64,000 bases of DNA, taken from positions 42,049,835-42,113,834 of the forward strand of contig CP136066.1 in the NCBI GenBank assembly GCA_032622095.1. Direction: 5' to 3'. Position 1 is the first letter of the stretch. The number at the start of each line of letters is the position of its first letter. Shown piece after piece: positions 1-11,048 of the stretch. Both the position numbers and the translations under genes were made by a program. Below the pieces are notes generated by a model. It searched no databases. It had not been told where the DNA came from and saw only the letters and a list, made by a program, of their open reading frames with translations. The stretch comes from Siphonodentalium dalli (Eukaryota > Mollusca > Scaphopoda > Gadilida > Siphonodentaliidae).

Positions 1-31
1 CACAGGGCCGTTCTGTTGGGTAAAGGGTTAA
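1..31. mobile_element. Fragment (one end) of TTAA-type MITE family A
   Basis: The first 31 bases match the terminal segment of the roughly 400-bp family A elements seen elsewhere (for example 2217-2616). The match includes the terminal repeat tgttgggtaaaggg followed by TTAA. The rest of the element lies outside the window. Confidence 0.8.
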
Positions 32-575
32 TAGAGGAAGCTCCAAAACATTGTATTATCAACTTATCCGGTCGAATAAATTGTAAACATGTTGTTTTTG
101 TCAAGGTACCGACGTGTGTTCTGTACTTAATTTCGATCTTGTTTGTACTGCCAGTGTAGTATTCACATTGGAAGGGAAATAACTCTGTCTCTTAATTGTG
201 AATTATGATACAAGCTGAGGCAAATAACGGGGAAGTCTTTGAGTGAATCTGAGAATCTCTATCACTTGGTGGACACTTCTTGTAGGCCACAACTGTTCCG
301 TATTCTAGTGGAATATTTATGGTTTAGTTCCTCTTCCAAATGGTATATATTATTGTGTATAATGTGATCTGGGCATTCGAAAATTAAGTGGACCTTTAAT
401 TCTCAAAAGTGTAATATATGTAAATGTTGCAATATTTATGCAGGTGAGATGCTAAGTTTACGAATGATTGAGAAAATTGAGTTCACTGTGCACTGTTCCT
501 GTTCACGCTCCCCGGAATAGTTCCTTGTTACCTGGATGATGTTCCTGTTCCTAGTTCCGTTCGTGTTACCCGGAA
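32..575. other. No gene recognised
   Basis: AT-rich DNA without a convincing ORF. Short copies of a 'cctgttacccggaatag'-like motif occur near 500-575 and again at 845-865, next to the E-box array. Confidence 0.5.
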
Positions 576-794
576 TACAGTAATGCCCTAAATAATCGAC
601 GCCTTAACCACAACATAATTATGGGTAATATTTTTCAGGATTTAGTCGGAAATATGGCTTGTTGCAATTCATCGGAAAGCTCTCACTGATAGCTTTCCGA
701 TGAATGGCAACAAGCCATTATTTCCGACTAAATCCTGAAAAATTACCCATAATTCTGCGTGGTTATGGAGTCGATTATTTAGGGCATTACTGTA
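576..794. mobile_element. TA-flanked foldback MITE, family M, copy 1
   Basis: This is a long inverted repeat with outer ends TA-cagtaatgccctaa and its reverse complement. The arms are about 100 bp and meet at a short loop near the centre. The TA flank and CAGT-type terminus fit a non-autonomous Tc1/mariner-type element. Related copies lie at 22333, 25945, 27428, 34683, 61437 and 63551. Superfamily is inferred from termini only. Confidence 0.8.
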
Positions 795-858
795 TATGCA
801 ACCCCACTTGTTCCAACTTCAAATTGAGTTTATATCTCTGTCCCTGTTCCTGTTACCC

Positions 859-1185
859 GGAATAGTCACATGTTTACTCAGAATAGTCACGTGTTTACTC
901 GGAATAGTCACGTGTTTGGTCGAATATGATCTCAACGGGCGTTCGCCAGATTAGAGAATCATGGCATGATCTAGACTACGAGTAACAGAAAGGGAAACAG
1001 GAATATGAAAAGCTTCCGAGTAAATGCGTGACTATTCCCAGTAAACACGTGACTATTCCGAGTAATCACGTGACTATTCCGAGTAAACACGTGACTGTTC
1101 TGAGTAAACACGTGACTATTCTGAGTAAACACGTGACTATTCCGAGTAAACACGTGACTATTCTGAGTAAACACGCGACTATTCC
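859..1185. repeat. 21-bp tandem repeat with CACGTG cores, in inverted arms
   Basis: Eight consecutive 21-bp units start at 1018, 1039, 1060, 1081, 1102, 1123, 1144 and 1165, each reading roughly gagtaaacacgtgactattc. Six keep the palindromic E-box CACGTG. A second arm at 859-917 carries about three units in the opposite orientation, two with CACGTG. The 100 bp between the arms is non-repetitive. ORFs across it are artefacts of the 21-bp period. Confidence 0.9.
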
Positions 1186-1190
1186 GACTA

Positions 1191-1570
1191 GTACAACACC
1201 TGGAAATTTTTGAAGTATAGACAGGGAACCTTATAAAGTCGAAAAAATAATAAGGGGAATATATGTCTTATATAGTTACTATCTATTCCTTAATAATGTA
1301 ATTCATTGTATGTGAAGGTCCCAACTCGAAAGTTTACGATTTAAGTGACTGTGAGAGATGTTGCTTCTCCTGGGTAATTAATTCAATATGTATGGCGATA
1401 TCGGCTCACAAAAGTCACAGAAAATCATGCGATTTCGAGTTGGGACCTTCACCTACATTGAAGTACATTATTCAGGAAAAGATAATAACTAAGAAATATA
1501 TTCCCCGCGTTATGTTTTCGACTTTATAAAGTTCCCTGTCAAAACTTCAAAAAGTTCCCAGGTTTTGTAC
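1191..1570. mobile_element. Foldback element, family P, copy 1
   Basis: This large imperfect inverted repeat begins near gtacaacacctgg and ends near ccaggttttgtac. The inner arms, around 1318 and 1452, read 'ggtcccaactcgaaa' and its complement. A diverged second copy lies at 20168-20655. No coding capacity is visible and no clear target duplication was found. Confidence 0.7.
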
Positions 1571-2029
1571 TGGTTGAATATGATATCTATATACGGGCGT
1601 TACCCATGCAGGGTAGAGTTTCATGACATAATCTAGTAATAGTCCATCCCAATTATTTAGCATATAATCTCTTTGTTGTAAGATTTGTTGATGGCTGAAC
1701 GGAAATACCACATCGTCATACAACCAATGACCTACTAAAACGCTGTTGCTGGTAGAAGATAGGTAACATGGCGAAATATCAGTTTGTTTCCACATAATTA
1801 TGAAGAGTTTATCTGAAATGCATATACATTCGCTATTTTTGTTTTCATTTAAAAATCGATTCAAATGTCCTGGATTTCTTTGTAACAACGATGATATCCC
1901 ATGTGAATATTCCTTGAGTTTCTGGGCACCCATGGTGGCGTTGACCAGACATATATACGTACAGAAAACACGATTCACATAAGAGCCATAATCACGAAAC
2001 CATGTCACCGTTTTGTGAACAATAGCCAT
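1547..2029 (-). CDS. Unrecognised 160-codon ORF, doubtful
   Basis: This ATG-started ORF is the longest unexplained one in the first 12 kb. The protein has several Cys and aromatic residues, no obvious repeats, no signal peptide and no motif I recognise. Its last residues run into the right arm of the foldback element ending at 1570, so at least the C-terminus is probably not ancestral coding sequence. It could be an exon, transposon-derived sequence or chance. I assign no function. Confidence 0.2.
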   Translation of the reverse strand: MAIVHKTVTWFRDYGSYVNRVFCTYICLVNATMGAQKLKEYSHGISSLLQRNPGHLNRFLNENKNSECICISDKLFIIMWKQTDISPCYLSSTSNSVLVGHWLYDDVVFPFSHQQILQQRDYMLNNWDGLLLDYVMKLYPAWVTPVYRYHIQPVQNLGTF

Positions 2030-2216
2030 TAAAAGTTATATTCTACAGACAAATCCTTCGCAAACTTTGTAACTGCATATGGCTATATTTAGTTCAGTAT
2101 ATAATAATGGTTGTGCCTAAAGCCAGACCTAAGCATTTAGTGTGTGTAACATAGATGACTTTATGGCCGTGAGAGTTCAGCCTTTAATATGTGTAAAATA
2201 ACTGAACTAACATCCT

Positions 2217-2616
2217 TTAACCCTTTACCCAACAGAAGGGCCCTGTGCCAATGCATTCTCTTATATATGCGAGTCGACCATAGGTCGCCTCGCATATATA
2301 AGAGAATGCATTGGCTTAACACATTAAAAATTATAAAATTGTTAAAGAATGTAAGAAAAAATGGTAAAAAGTGTTAAAAAAAGATTTTTTTTAGGCCAAT
2401 GCATTCTCTTATATATGCGAGGCGACCTATGGTCGACTCGCATATATAAGAGAATGCATTGGCACAGGGCATAACTGTAACCATCACAATGTGGTCAATG
2501 AGCCGGTTCCAATGATATCCATATTTGTATGGTTTTATTGAGACAGACCCAAGATAATTTAGGCTTTTGCAGCTTTATTTGGACGTTTTTGGCCGGTTTG
2601 TTGGGTAAAGGGTTAA
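2217..2616. mobile_element. TTAA-type (piggyBac-like) MITE family A, copy 1
   Basis: The element is bounded by TTAA on both sides with terminal inverted repeats ccctttacccaaca. It is 400 bp including TTAA and contains two 69-bp palindromes (2247-2315 and 2395-2463), with opposite loop orientation, separated by an AT-rich spacer. TTAA duplications and CCC-starting ends are hallmarks of piggyBac-type transposition. No transposase is present, so it is non-autonomous. Confidence 0.85.
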
Positions 2617-2757
2617 TAAGTTTAATATGTGTAATATAGCTGAACTTACGGCGAGAGTTCTACCTCCAGGTATTGATCCTTGTCATTCAGGAAGAAAGCT
2701 TCGACAACTGTGAACAAAACAAGTTAGCTGATGAAAATTATGTTACATCAAACAAGA

Positions 2758-2973
2758 TTAACCCTTTCTATACTAAATCATCATTGATGAGTAAATATCC
2801 CATATATAGGAAATGTTCAGATAAAAAGTTTAAACCCTTTCTATACTAAAGCATCATTGATGAGTAAATATCCCATATATAGGAAATGTTCAGATAAAAA
2901 GTTTAACCCTTTCTATGCTAAAGCATCATTGATGAGTAGATATCCCATAGGACATGTTCAGATAATACGTTTA
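2758..2973. repeat. 72-73-bp direct repeat, three copies
   Basis: Three head-to-tail units begin with accctttctat at 2761, 2834 and 2906. Each contains 'catcattgatgagta' and ends in 'gttcagataa'. They are about 90% alike by eye. Related single motifs occur near 29235 and 53065. Confidence 0.85.
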
Positions 2974-3119
2974 AAACACGACCACAGGTCACGTGATGCT
3001 GGTTCACCAAATAGACCCCGGGGATGTTCTGATGTCTGAAGGAAAGAGCGAATTATATTAATAAAGCTATATTTTTTATTACTTTTTCCCCTATCTGTGA
3101 TATGAACAATATTGTTTAC

Positions 3120-3137
3120 CCCCCCCCCCCCCCCCTC
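3120..3137. repeat. Poly-C/G homopolymer tract
   Basis: An uninterrupted run of about 17 C residues on the + strand. Similar C runs occur near 30055 and 32130, and G runs near 33440 and 33770. These are slippage-prone positions where assembly length is uncertain. Confidence 0.9.
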
Positions 3138-3249
3138 CCATTGCCCCCTGCCAACAATAAAATTATTTGAGTCTGTAATGACTCGAAAACAGTCTAGGTA
3201 TGTGTGCATTGTAATTTCAAAGGAATCTCGCTTGATTTAGTCTTCTCGT

Positions 3250-3630
3250 ATCATCTTAAAGACAGATTATGGACTTGTTCGTTAATTAGTACTCATACGC
3301 TATGCCAACTGGGGGAATGTAGCATTCTACTACCATAATCGAAAATCTCAAAGATATGGACCATACCACTCCATGGAAAACATCGTGTTAACTACCCTCA
3401 ATTGTAAATATTTACATCGTGATTCGGGACGCAACTATCAGCGATAAACTAACGCAAATGATGTCGCTATTGAGAGTCATTGCATTTAATTCATATACAA
3501 TAATAACGGTGTGTGTGTGTTGTAAATTTGGATTTATATTCGTAAAAATAACTACATTTGTACTTTGAGCAAGATTATTCTCCATTTCTATTTGGTCACC
3601 CTACCGGAGCGTTTCATATCACTTTAACCC
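3250..3630 (+). repeat. Dispersed repeat family D, copy 1
   Basis: This segment of about 370 bp begins near 'agacagattatggactt' and ends near 'gtttcatatcactttaa'. It recurs at 31013-31386 in the same orientation and at 62934-63286 in the opposite one. The copies share long blocks such as 'taaatatttacat' and 'ttgagcaagattattctcc'. No ORF is conserved. Family not recognised. Confidence 0.8.
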
Positions 3631-3841
3631 CAAACGCGTGGACATATTTTATGCTATATATAGGACATTTAAGCCAGGCCGTGTTCCCACACAAACCTTG
3701 AATTCGATGGGTTCTTTGAAGAGCCAAACTTAGGCTTTGGTTCCAGATGGAAATTTGCATTTGAATTGAATTTCCACATTGGGAACTTATTTCTTAGAGT
3801 GGAAGGTTTGGATTTTATCTGTGTTCAGACCTTATAGACTG

Positions 3842-4200
3842 TTATCCACTGCATGCGATAAACACAAGTTTGGTGTACACTGCATGCATGAATCCGTGTG
3901 AATTGGACACCAATACACACAGGTGCACTTTATAGCCGGGTTTGTACCCTGAGAAATTGGAACAATGTACCCAGCTGGAACCCAGGTGCCATGTACATGG
4001 GTGTAACTGCGTAGGTAAAACCAGGATTATTTGCACCCGTAACACTTGTACCCCAATACACATAGGTCCACTGTACCCAAGTTTGTACCCTGTAAACAGG
4101 GAACTGGAACGATGTACCCAGATGGAACCCATATACATGGGTAAAAGAGGTTTATTTGCACCGGGTACACTTTATCCGGGTTTATACCCGGTATAAATGT
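3842..4200. repeat. Degenerate repeat rich in tgtaccc/gggta motifs
   Basis: Two diverged units of about 130 bp share 'tttgtaccctg', 'atgtacccag' and 'ggaaccca'. Short palindromic pairs of gggtac/gtaccc are scattered through it. Overlapping ORFs on both strands are low-complexity and not believable as genes. Confidence 0.6.
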
Positions 4201-4334
4201 GCGTATGGAAAACTTTCTTGTGGATGGCTGCCAATGTGGCCGCCACAGTTTTATCTAGGCATTGTATAATAATGTCACCTCGATCATAATCTGCAGTGCC
4301 TGACTGTATGGATCAAGATTACAGGCACAGATTA

Positions 4335-5192
4335 TCTATTATATATTTTGAAAGATCTGTGTGTGTGTGTATGTGTTTGTTTGTGTGTTTGAAATCGATG
4401 GACTCGAAAACGACTAAGCCAATTTCGATGAAATTTGGTATTTTAGGGTATTTTCGGCCGGAGACGAACATAGGCATATTTATTTGTCCGTGCGAGGTCA
4501 ACTTTTCACGTGCGGAGGTCAAATCTGTTTTTACGCCGTTTTGCGCTAATATATTTCAGTTCGGTGCTCACAAATCGATACGATATAGCGCGAATAATAA
4601 ATTGCCAGTCATATAATTTGCACGGTTATAATCTGTGTGGCTTCATCTTTCCAACGATATATAATATGTATGTATCCGTTTTAGTTATCTGCCTCAATTA
4701 TTAGGTACAAGTGGTGCGATCTTTTATCAGGATAAAATCAATGCGTAAATTCTATGACGTCGTCAGAGGTCATAAAGTTAGATTACGTTAACTCTCACCC
4801 TGCCGATGCATTTGACTGTGTCGCGTTAACTCATCACCGGCCGAGGTATCCGCAAATGACATTGGGCTATATATCTCTGAAACGGGTGTAGCTATCGACT
4901 TGAAATTTGGTATGTGAATGTATCTTGCCCCGGATACGAATTTTATCGGGTCGCCGAGCACGTGCGACGCCAGCTTCGCGCATGCGCAGACGAGATCTCG
5001 GAAACGGGTTGAGATATCGACTTGAAATTTGGTATGTGGATGTATCTTGCCCCGGATACGAATTTTATCGGGTCGCCGAGCACGTGCGACACCAGCTTCG
5101 CGCATGCGCAGACCAGATCAAGGAAACGGGTGGAGCAATCGACTTGAAATTTGTTTTTTTAATAGCCCGGACGAAGTCGGGTCACCTTCTAG
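4335..5192 (+). mobile_element. Non-autonomous Helitron-like element, copy A
   Basis: It starts TCTATTATATATTTTG directly after an A and ends ...CTAG. A GC-rich hairpin (arms cccggac/gtcggg around 5165-5180) lies about 10 nt before the CTAG. A 5' TC, a 3' CTAR and a subterminal hairpin are Helitron hallmarks. It contains a 122-bp internal repeat from 4879 and 5001. It is immediately followed by copy B. Confidence 0.8.
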
Positions 5193-5916
5193 TCTATTAT
5201 ATATTTTGAAAGATCTGTGTGTTTGTTTGTGTGTTTGAAATCGATGGACTCGAAAACGACTAAGCCAATTTCGATGAAATTTGGTATTTTAGGGTATTTT
5301 CGGCCGGAGACGAACATAGGCATATTTATTTGTCCGTGCGAGGTCAACTTTTCACGTGCGGAGGTCAAATCTGTTTTTACGCCGTTTTGCGCTAATATAT
5401 TTCAGTTCGGTGCTCACAAATCGATACGATATAGCGCGAATAATAAATTGCCAGTCATATAATTTGCACGGTTAGAATCTGTGTGGCTTCATCTTTCCAA
5501 CGATATATAATATGTATGTATCCGTTTTAGTTATCTGCCTCAATTATTAGGTACAAGTGGTGCGATCTTTTATCAGGATAAAATCAATGCGTAAATTCTA
5601 TGACGTCGTCAGAGGTCATAAAGTTAGATTACGTTAACTCTCACCCTGCCGATGCATTTGACTGTGTCGCGTTAACTCATCACCGGCCGAGGTATCCGCA
5701 AATGACATTGGGCTATATATCTCGGAAACGGGTGTAGCTATCGACTTGAAATTTGGTATGTGAATGTATCTTGCCCCGGATACGAATTTTATCGGGTCGC
5801 CGAGCACGTGCGACACCAGCTTCGCGCATGCGCAGACCAGATCTAGGAAACGGGTGGAGCAATCGACTTGAAATTTGGTTTTTGAATAGCCCGGACGAAG
5901 TCGGGTCACCTTCTAG
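5193..5916 (+). mobile_element. Non-autonomous Helitron-like element, copy B, head to tail with copy A
   Basis: It begins with the same TCTATTATATATTTTG directly after the CTAG of copy A and ends with the same hairpin plus CTAG at 5913-5916, followed by T. The A before copy A and the T after copy B give the A|T insertion site expected for a Helitron. Most of copy B matches copy A with few differences. It has one rather than two 122-bp internal units and a shorter GT tract near its 5' end. Confidence 0.8.
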
Positions 5917-6309
5917 TAGGTTATAATTTAGAAATAACGTATACCAAATTTTGAAAATGTCGTGAAGAATATACTAATAGTATATTATAATGTGGTATTA
6001 TCCACAAAACACACTCTGTGTGGGTCGAGCGTTTGTTTATATACAGCACGTAATTAGTGAGCGATAAGCAATACTCCCAAAACCATGGCAATTATTTTAG
6101 GAGAGTGATTCACGGTGACCAATTCAACACCGAAATCTTGAGAGGCGAGGATTAGCGAGCATTATACATCTATGTTGTAAACAACTTAGTGGCATATCTA
6201 ACAAAATTTCATTAGTGGGGTTTCCCGGTGTTGAGTGTTTTGTTTATCGCATACTCTTTACGTACTGTTTGTTTACGTAACATGTCGTTTGTTTACATAA
6301 CACAGAGTA
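5917..6309. other. No gene recognised
   Basis: AT-rich sequence between the Helitron-like pair and a diverged dispersed repeat. No convincing ORF, splice-flanked exon or repeat was seen. Confidence 0.4.
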
Positions 6310-6480
6310 CTAACATGACAATAACATGCAAGTTGTGCGATATTTATGATTGGCATAAGAACAAGGTGTGTCTATAATATAATATTCTTTCTGTTTATGG
6401 CAGTTTTAGCGGATGTGATTATTTTTAAAGAGATATGCCCACCGCCAACGCTCATCGTATCTTTAAGAAACACAACTACA
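6310..6480 (+). repeat. Diverged interspersed sequence also present at 54045-54215
   Basis: The two copies share 'atgac(c)ataac', 'gcgatatt', 'ttctttctgttt', 'ggcagttt' and 'acccaccgccaa' in the same order. Short in-frame similarity across both (a start MTIT and an 'LSV-GSF' stretch), interrupted by stops, hints at a decayed transposon coding region. The family is not identified. Confidence 0.5.
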
Positions 6481-6819
6481 ATATTCTCTTTTCCAGAATA
6501 ACAATTACAAAAGAACATTATTTCCATGCATTTATGTCTTCTTTTCACAAACCATATATTGACAAACAAGCTTGCCCTGTGATTACGAAATTTACTTTTA
6601 TCATCCAGAGAAGATGTGTTTAATAACGATCATATATCTCTTCACTGCTTGGTAAAAGGATAACCAAATATTCCTTCTAGCTATATATAGCTGAAAGTAT
6701 TGATATTGACTCAGACCTATTGTGTATGTTATGCACTAGAGCGTGAAGATGAACAACATTGGATATTTATGGCAAAGATAGCAAGAGGACACTATACTGG
6801 CAAGCGTGGTAGTAATGCT

Positions 6820-7235
6820 GAATTGGTCATTGTCGCATGGTTTCGAGCAAAAAGACACCCAGGATCTCTCCAAAGTGCAAAAAGATACCCAGAATGTCCC
6901 AAACTTGCAAAAAGACAGACAGCATCTCAAAGTCTCACCAAACAACGGGCTTTTAGATTAGTCGTCTCCTATATAATTATTAATATTATATATATTATAA
7001 TAATTATGTTTGTGATCGGAGTGAAATATCAACGGAACTTAAATGGGCATATATACTTTGAGTCTGACTGGCAGCGCAATTCCGTTTTAATACATAGCAG
7101 ACGACTGATCTACATTCCCGTTGTTTGGTGAGACTCAAGATCCTGGTTGTCTTTTCGCACGCTTGAGACATCCTGTGTGTCTTTTTGCACGTCTGTGAGA
7201 TCCCGGTGTCTTTTTGCTCGAAACTATGCGACAAT
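6820..7235. mobile_element. Foldback element with tandem sub-repeats in each arm
   Basis: The left arm (6820-6955) and right arm (7100-7235) are inverted copies. Each holds three sub-repeats of about 30 bp built on 'gcaaaaagacacccag' or its complement. The arms end in 'cattgtcgca' and its complement and enclose an AT-rich core. No coding sequence. Confidence 0.75.
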
Positions 7236-7295
7236 GAACAATTCCGCGTTAGTATATCTCCCACATACGACTTTCAATCTGGAAGTCGTGTCTGG

Positions 7296-7685
7296 AATAA
7301 GGTCAGGGGCGCCGGAAGAGGGGGGCAGAGGGGGCAGCTGACCCCCCTGCCCTTGACCAAGGGGGCGAGCGGGGGCAGGACTTGCCCTTTTTCTGGGGAC
7401 AGAAAATGCTTTTTGTGTGTTTAATCTCGTGTTTTTATAGCAAAATGTGACTTTTTGGGTCCAAATACCACCAATTTCACAAGGAATATTAATTTTTTGT
7501 CAATTTTATCACAAAACGGCCATAAAAACCGACAAATACCATTAAAATGGGGATTTTTGCCACAATGAATTTATGGTTATTTTCCCGAGTTTGCGGAGAA
7601 AATGCCCTTTTTTGCGAAAAGTGCCCTTTTTGTAGGCTCTGCCCCCCCCCTGCCCTTGTATGCTTCCGGCGCCCCTGAATAAGGT
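7296..7685. mobile_element. hAT-type MITE with exact 8-bp target duplication
   Basis: The element proper is 7304-7677. It has terminal inverted repeats caggggcgccggaag / cttccggcgcccctg and is flanked on both sides by aataaggt (7296-7303 and 7678-7685). An 8-bp duplication and CAGGGGC-type ends are typical of hAT elements. The 374-bp body is G/C-biased near the ends and has no coding potential. The perfect duplication suggests a fairly recent insertion. Confidence 0.9.
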
Positions 7686-8696
7686 GTCACACTAACGCAT
7701 ATTATGAAAAATACCGTGTGACTCATCCAAATACAGTTTCTTTATGTGAGGGAGTTACCCGACGAATTGGGCAAAATATATGATTTTTCTATGTTATCAG
7801 ATAAATTCAGTTGAAAATGTTTAACTCTCTTCGTCTGGATAGCTTGCTGAACAAACAGTATCGCCCTGATCAGACGATGAACTCGCATCGTCAGGACATA
7901 GTCTCTTGTTGCGTCGATCCAACGTCGTGCGACGGTCATTTAATTATGGAAGTTGCGTTAGGCACCGAGCAGCATTGGTGTCCCCACTGGGAGCGATAGT
8001 GTTCGTGCGACATAATTCAGTACGCAATTTAGTCAACTCATTCGATAACTCTTACCGTATAACCTGTCAATTAGCGAATGTTCGCCTTTGCGAACACGAG
8101 GGGGTTGGGTAACCTCGACAACAGGTGAATCGGATTGACTCGAATCTGATATTTCAATGGAAAAAGGGGCGATATCCTTAGCAATGTGTCCGTCGCTAAC
8201 GCCCAGGAAAAATATAGGACGTTTGAGGGTCAACACAAAGTACGTCACACGATATTTCGGACTGCCGATTTATATATGTAGAGTAATATATGCGATAGCG
8301 GGTGCTACAGGGAGAATATCCATAACAAATGGTATCAGGTAAGTAACTAATTTAAAGAAAAAACATTGGTGATGAGTCGGTTTTGTCATATTATAGGTAG
8401 AGTGTTTCAGCCCTACTGTTAAAAAACATGAAATGTGTTGCTATTGTTGACAATTTTCCAATAAGAGGGTGTCTATAGTAAACAACCCTCATCTTTCAAC
8501 TGAAGTATGGGTTGGTTGCTATGGCAACAGTTTTTTCATCTATTCTACCACAGATTGTTTTGCCTACCGCTTTTTACAACTGGAGAATATCATAGATTAA
8601 GTGGACACATTTTTAAAAATGTATTCATAACGTGCAATCCGCTCCACTATATTGTGGTACATGATAATGCTCATAACTATATTTGATTTAAAATAC
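7686..8696. other. No confirmed gene; one protein-like ORF on the - strand
   Basis: No repeat family was recognised. A 71-codon ORF (complement of 8033-8248) has a non-repetitive, charged and Ser/Pro-rich composition, but it has no recognisable domain and no clear splice context. It could be a decayed transposon piece or an exon of the gene starting at 8889. I could not link it in phase. Confidence 0.3.
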
Positions 8697-8889
8697 CTTC
8701 GTAATCCCATAGTCCCGGGTATGGCTCGCCAGGCTTGATTGAAGGAGGGGGTTCATCTTTGTGGTACGGACACTGAACATTTATCACAATGCCAGCTGAT
8801 TCTTGACTTTGCAACTTCATTGTCACGGCAGCCTCCGGTGAATCTTCCCCATCCCAAGAGTGGTTGATTGTGAACTGTAATAAGCTCAT
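8697..8889 (-). CDS. First coding exon of a UPF0462 (C4orf33-like) protein gene
   Basis: The exon encodes 64 residues from ATG at 8889 and ends in codon phase 1 before a GTATTT donor (intron starts at 8696). The sequence has the UPF0462 hallmarks: an N-terminal 'HSWDG', an acidic segment, a proline run 'PPPS' and a terminal 'PGEPYPGLWDYE', which I recall from human C4orf33 and relatives. The family has no established biochemical function. Downstream exons should lie at lower coordinates, but I found no convincing one before the window edge. The gene is divergent from NAA20, whose start codon is 7 kb away. Identity rests on remembered family motifs, not a search. Confidence 0.72.
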
Positions 8890-11048
8890 CTTAGTGGAGA
8901 TTCGGTTGTATTTACTTCTCTCTACAATAAACTACAAGATTCACTTACAGATATAGCACCACCGTAAACCAGGTATCACATACCTGGATGATGTCAATAA
9001 TACATCAGAATGAATGGGAGGAATTCTCATGTAGATAATATGATAAATTTTATGTTTCTCGTCTTAATATGAGACAATTGAGACAACGATGGTGTGTCAA
9101 TACAAAGCAGGAATGTTTACACACCTTATGTCAGTCGGTGCTCCTATATATGTCAACCGACTCGACCCATTTCCCCATTTTTAGAGAGTTAATTGGATCT
9201 TCTTCTTTTTTTTGTTGCTTTTTTTTGTTTGGTTTTCCTAAATCAAATGTATTCACTGGTATAAAACTACACGCATGCATGATCTCGATCCCCACTGCCA
9301 AAATTGTTGCCAGTATATAGCTAAATATCTCGCTGAAGTATATGCTTAACAGCGTTAAAAAAACGGGTCAGTTTCAATATGCGCGCGATATTTGGTGTGA
9401 CCACTGTCCGCACAGAGATTTTTTTTTAAATTCACCAAGGCATATGATGTCATGAACAGCGGAGCTTATGTGCTGTAAATGTTCGTGGTACTGATATAGG
9501 GTTCATCGTGATTTTCGCGTGTTTCCGCTTGTAACTGAGACTGCAGATTGACTACAAATCTCATCTGAGATTATCGATTCATGGAATGTGTGCGAAAAAT
9601 GGTATACATATCTAAAATAAATGGAATAATTGACAAATCTACTCAGCTGTCATCATTTTGGGCACTGAAAATGGTGCATGGATTATAGAAAATAAGAACT
9701 ACATGAGTTTATTTAATATTTACTATATCATATTACCGAATATAGCATTGATTAATCAATCAATCATATATTCGGTAATATGCTACTGTAGATATTAAAG
9801 ATGGATTATATCTTTAAATAACAAATTTTAAATAGCTGCGTGGGTATAAAATAATAAATATGAATTGAAGACCCATGTGCGGAAAGGCTTCTATCAATTA
9901 ATATTGATTTTATTTCGAATATTTTATTGGGACCGTTCATTTGTCTATTTTTAGAACACACCATTCGGGTGATACCATATAGCGATAGAGAGCATTAGGC
10001 TGTTCCTATGGCTACGTACCGAACGTCAAATGTCCCAGATTGATTGGTTGTATTGTTTATTCCATAGTTATAAGCGATAATGAGTATAATTAATGTTTAT
10101 TTGTGAAAAAATTACACCATAAAATTGATGGTCTCTGTTAAGAGTAACCACTATTGTTCGTTAGCTAAACAACAACACCTTTTAAGACCAGAAAATATTC
10201 GAAATAAAATGAATATTAATCGATCGAAGCATTTCCGGACAGGAGTCTTCGATTCATATCTAATATTTTATACCCCAGTAACTATAATACATGTTTACAA
10301 AGAGATAATCCACCTTTAAATAAAATCGGGAATATTGTAAAAAATACAAACGGAAGTTCCACCGGAGAACGGAATTTTATCTCTGCTCAAAAACCGTGCT
10401 AGTGAAATTTCTTTGCCTCGAGTGGTTTTTTCTCTGGTGTAACCTCCGGTGATAATGACGATAAACTCCGCTCTATATTGCCAGAAATTTCTGCGCAATC
10501 TCTGCTGTTGTGAAAGTGGAAACTAAATTAAATTGAGCAGAATAAAATATAGTTGTGTGCGATGTTCCTGTGATAAATATCCCGTTTTATTTCCATTTAT
10601 TTCAACGGAATACAATTGTCACACACAATGCAAACACAGCCTATTGCCAATCATACTGAAATTTAAAGTAGAGTTCCAAGATTATGGAATCTGTCCTGAC
10701 CTCTGTTATGCAAGCTTATAGAAAATAGGTCCCAAATAAATCACTGCTTAATTGTGTTTTTCTTTTATTCACATAACCATTTATTTGTGAATGAAACAAG
10801 GTGTAGTAATTATGCTAAATATTGACCTAATTTACGAAAAGCGCAGCGTTTTACAAAAATTGGTCAAGTGCAGACTGCACTATACACAATGTTTTCCTTC
10901 TCAGAATTTATCATAAAATCAAAAGGCAAACGCAAGGTAGCGACATATATGTAAATAAACAAGAAAGAAATGATATAATGACAACAAGCTCTGTTCTGGT
11001 AATGCTATATTGCTATTGATGTGACATACTATTGCGTGATCTCCTCAT
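8890..11048. other. AT-rich intergenic DNA, no gene recognised
   Basis: ORFs here are short and not protein-like. Around 9731-9785 lies a small palindrome centred on 'attaccgaatat' and its complement. Nothing else was supported. Confidence 0.5.

Noticed and set aside
971-1213. Overlapping ORFs with 'NSHVFTR' or 'SKHVTI' repeats
   Set aside because: Translation of the 21-bp E-box tandem repeat.
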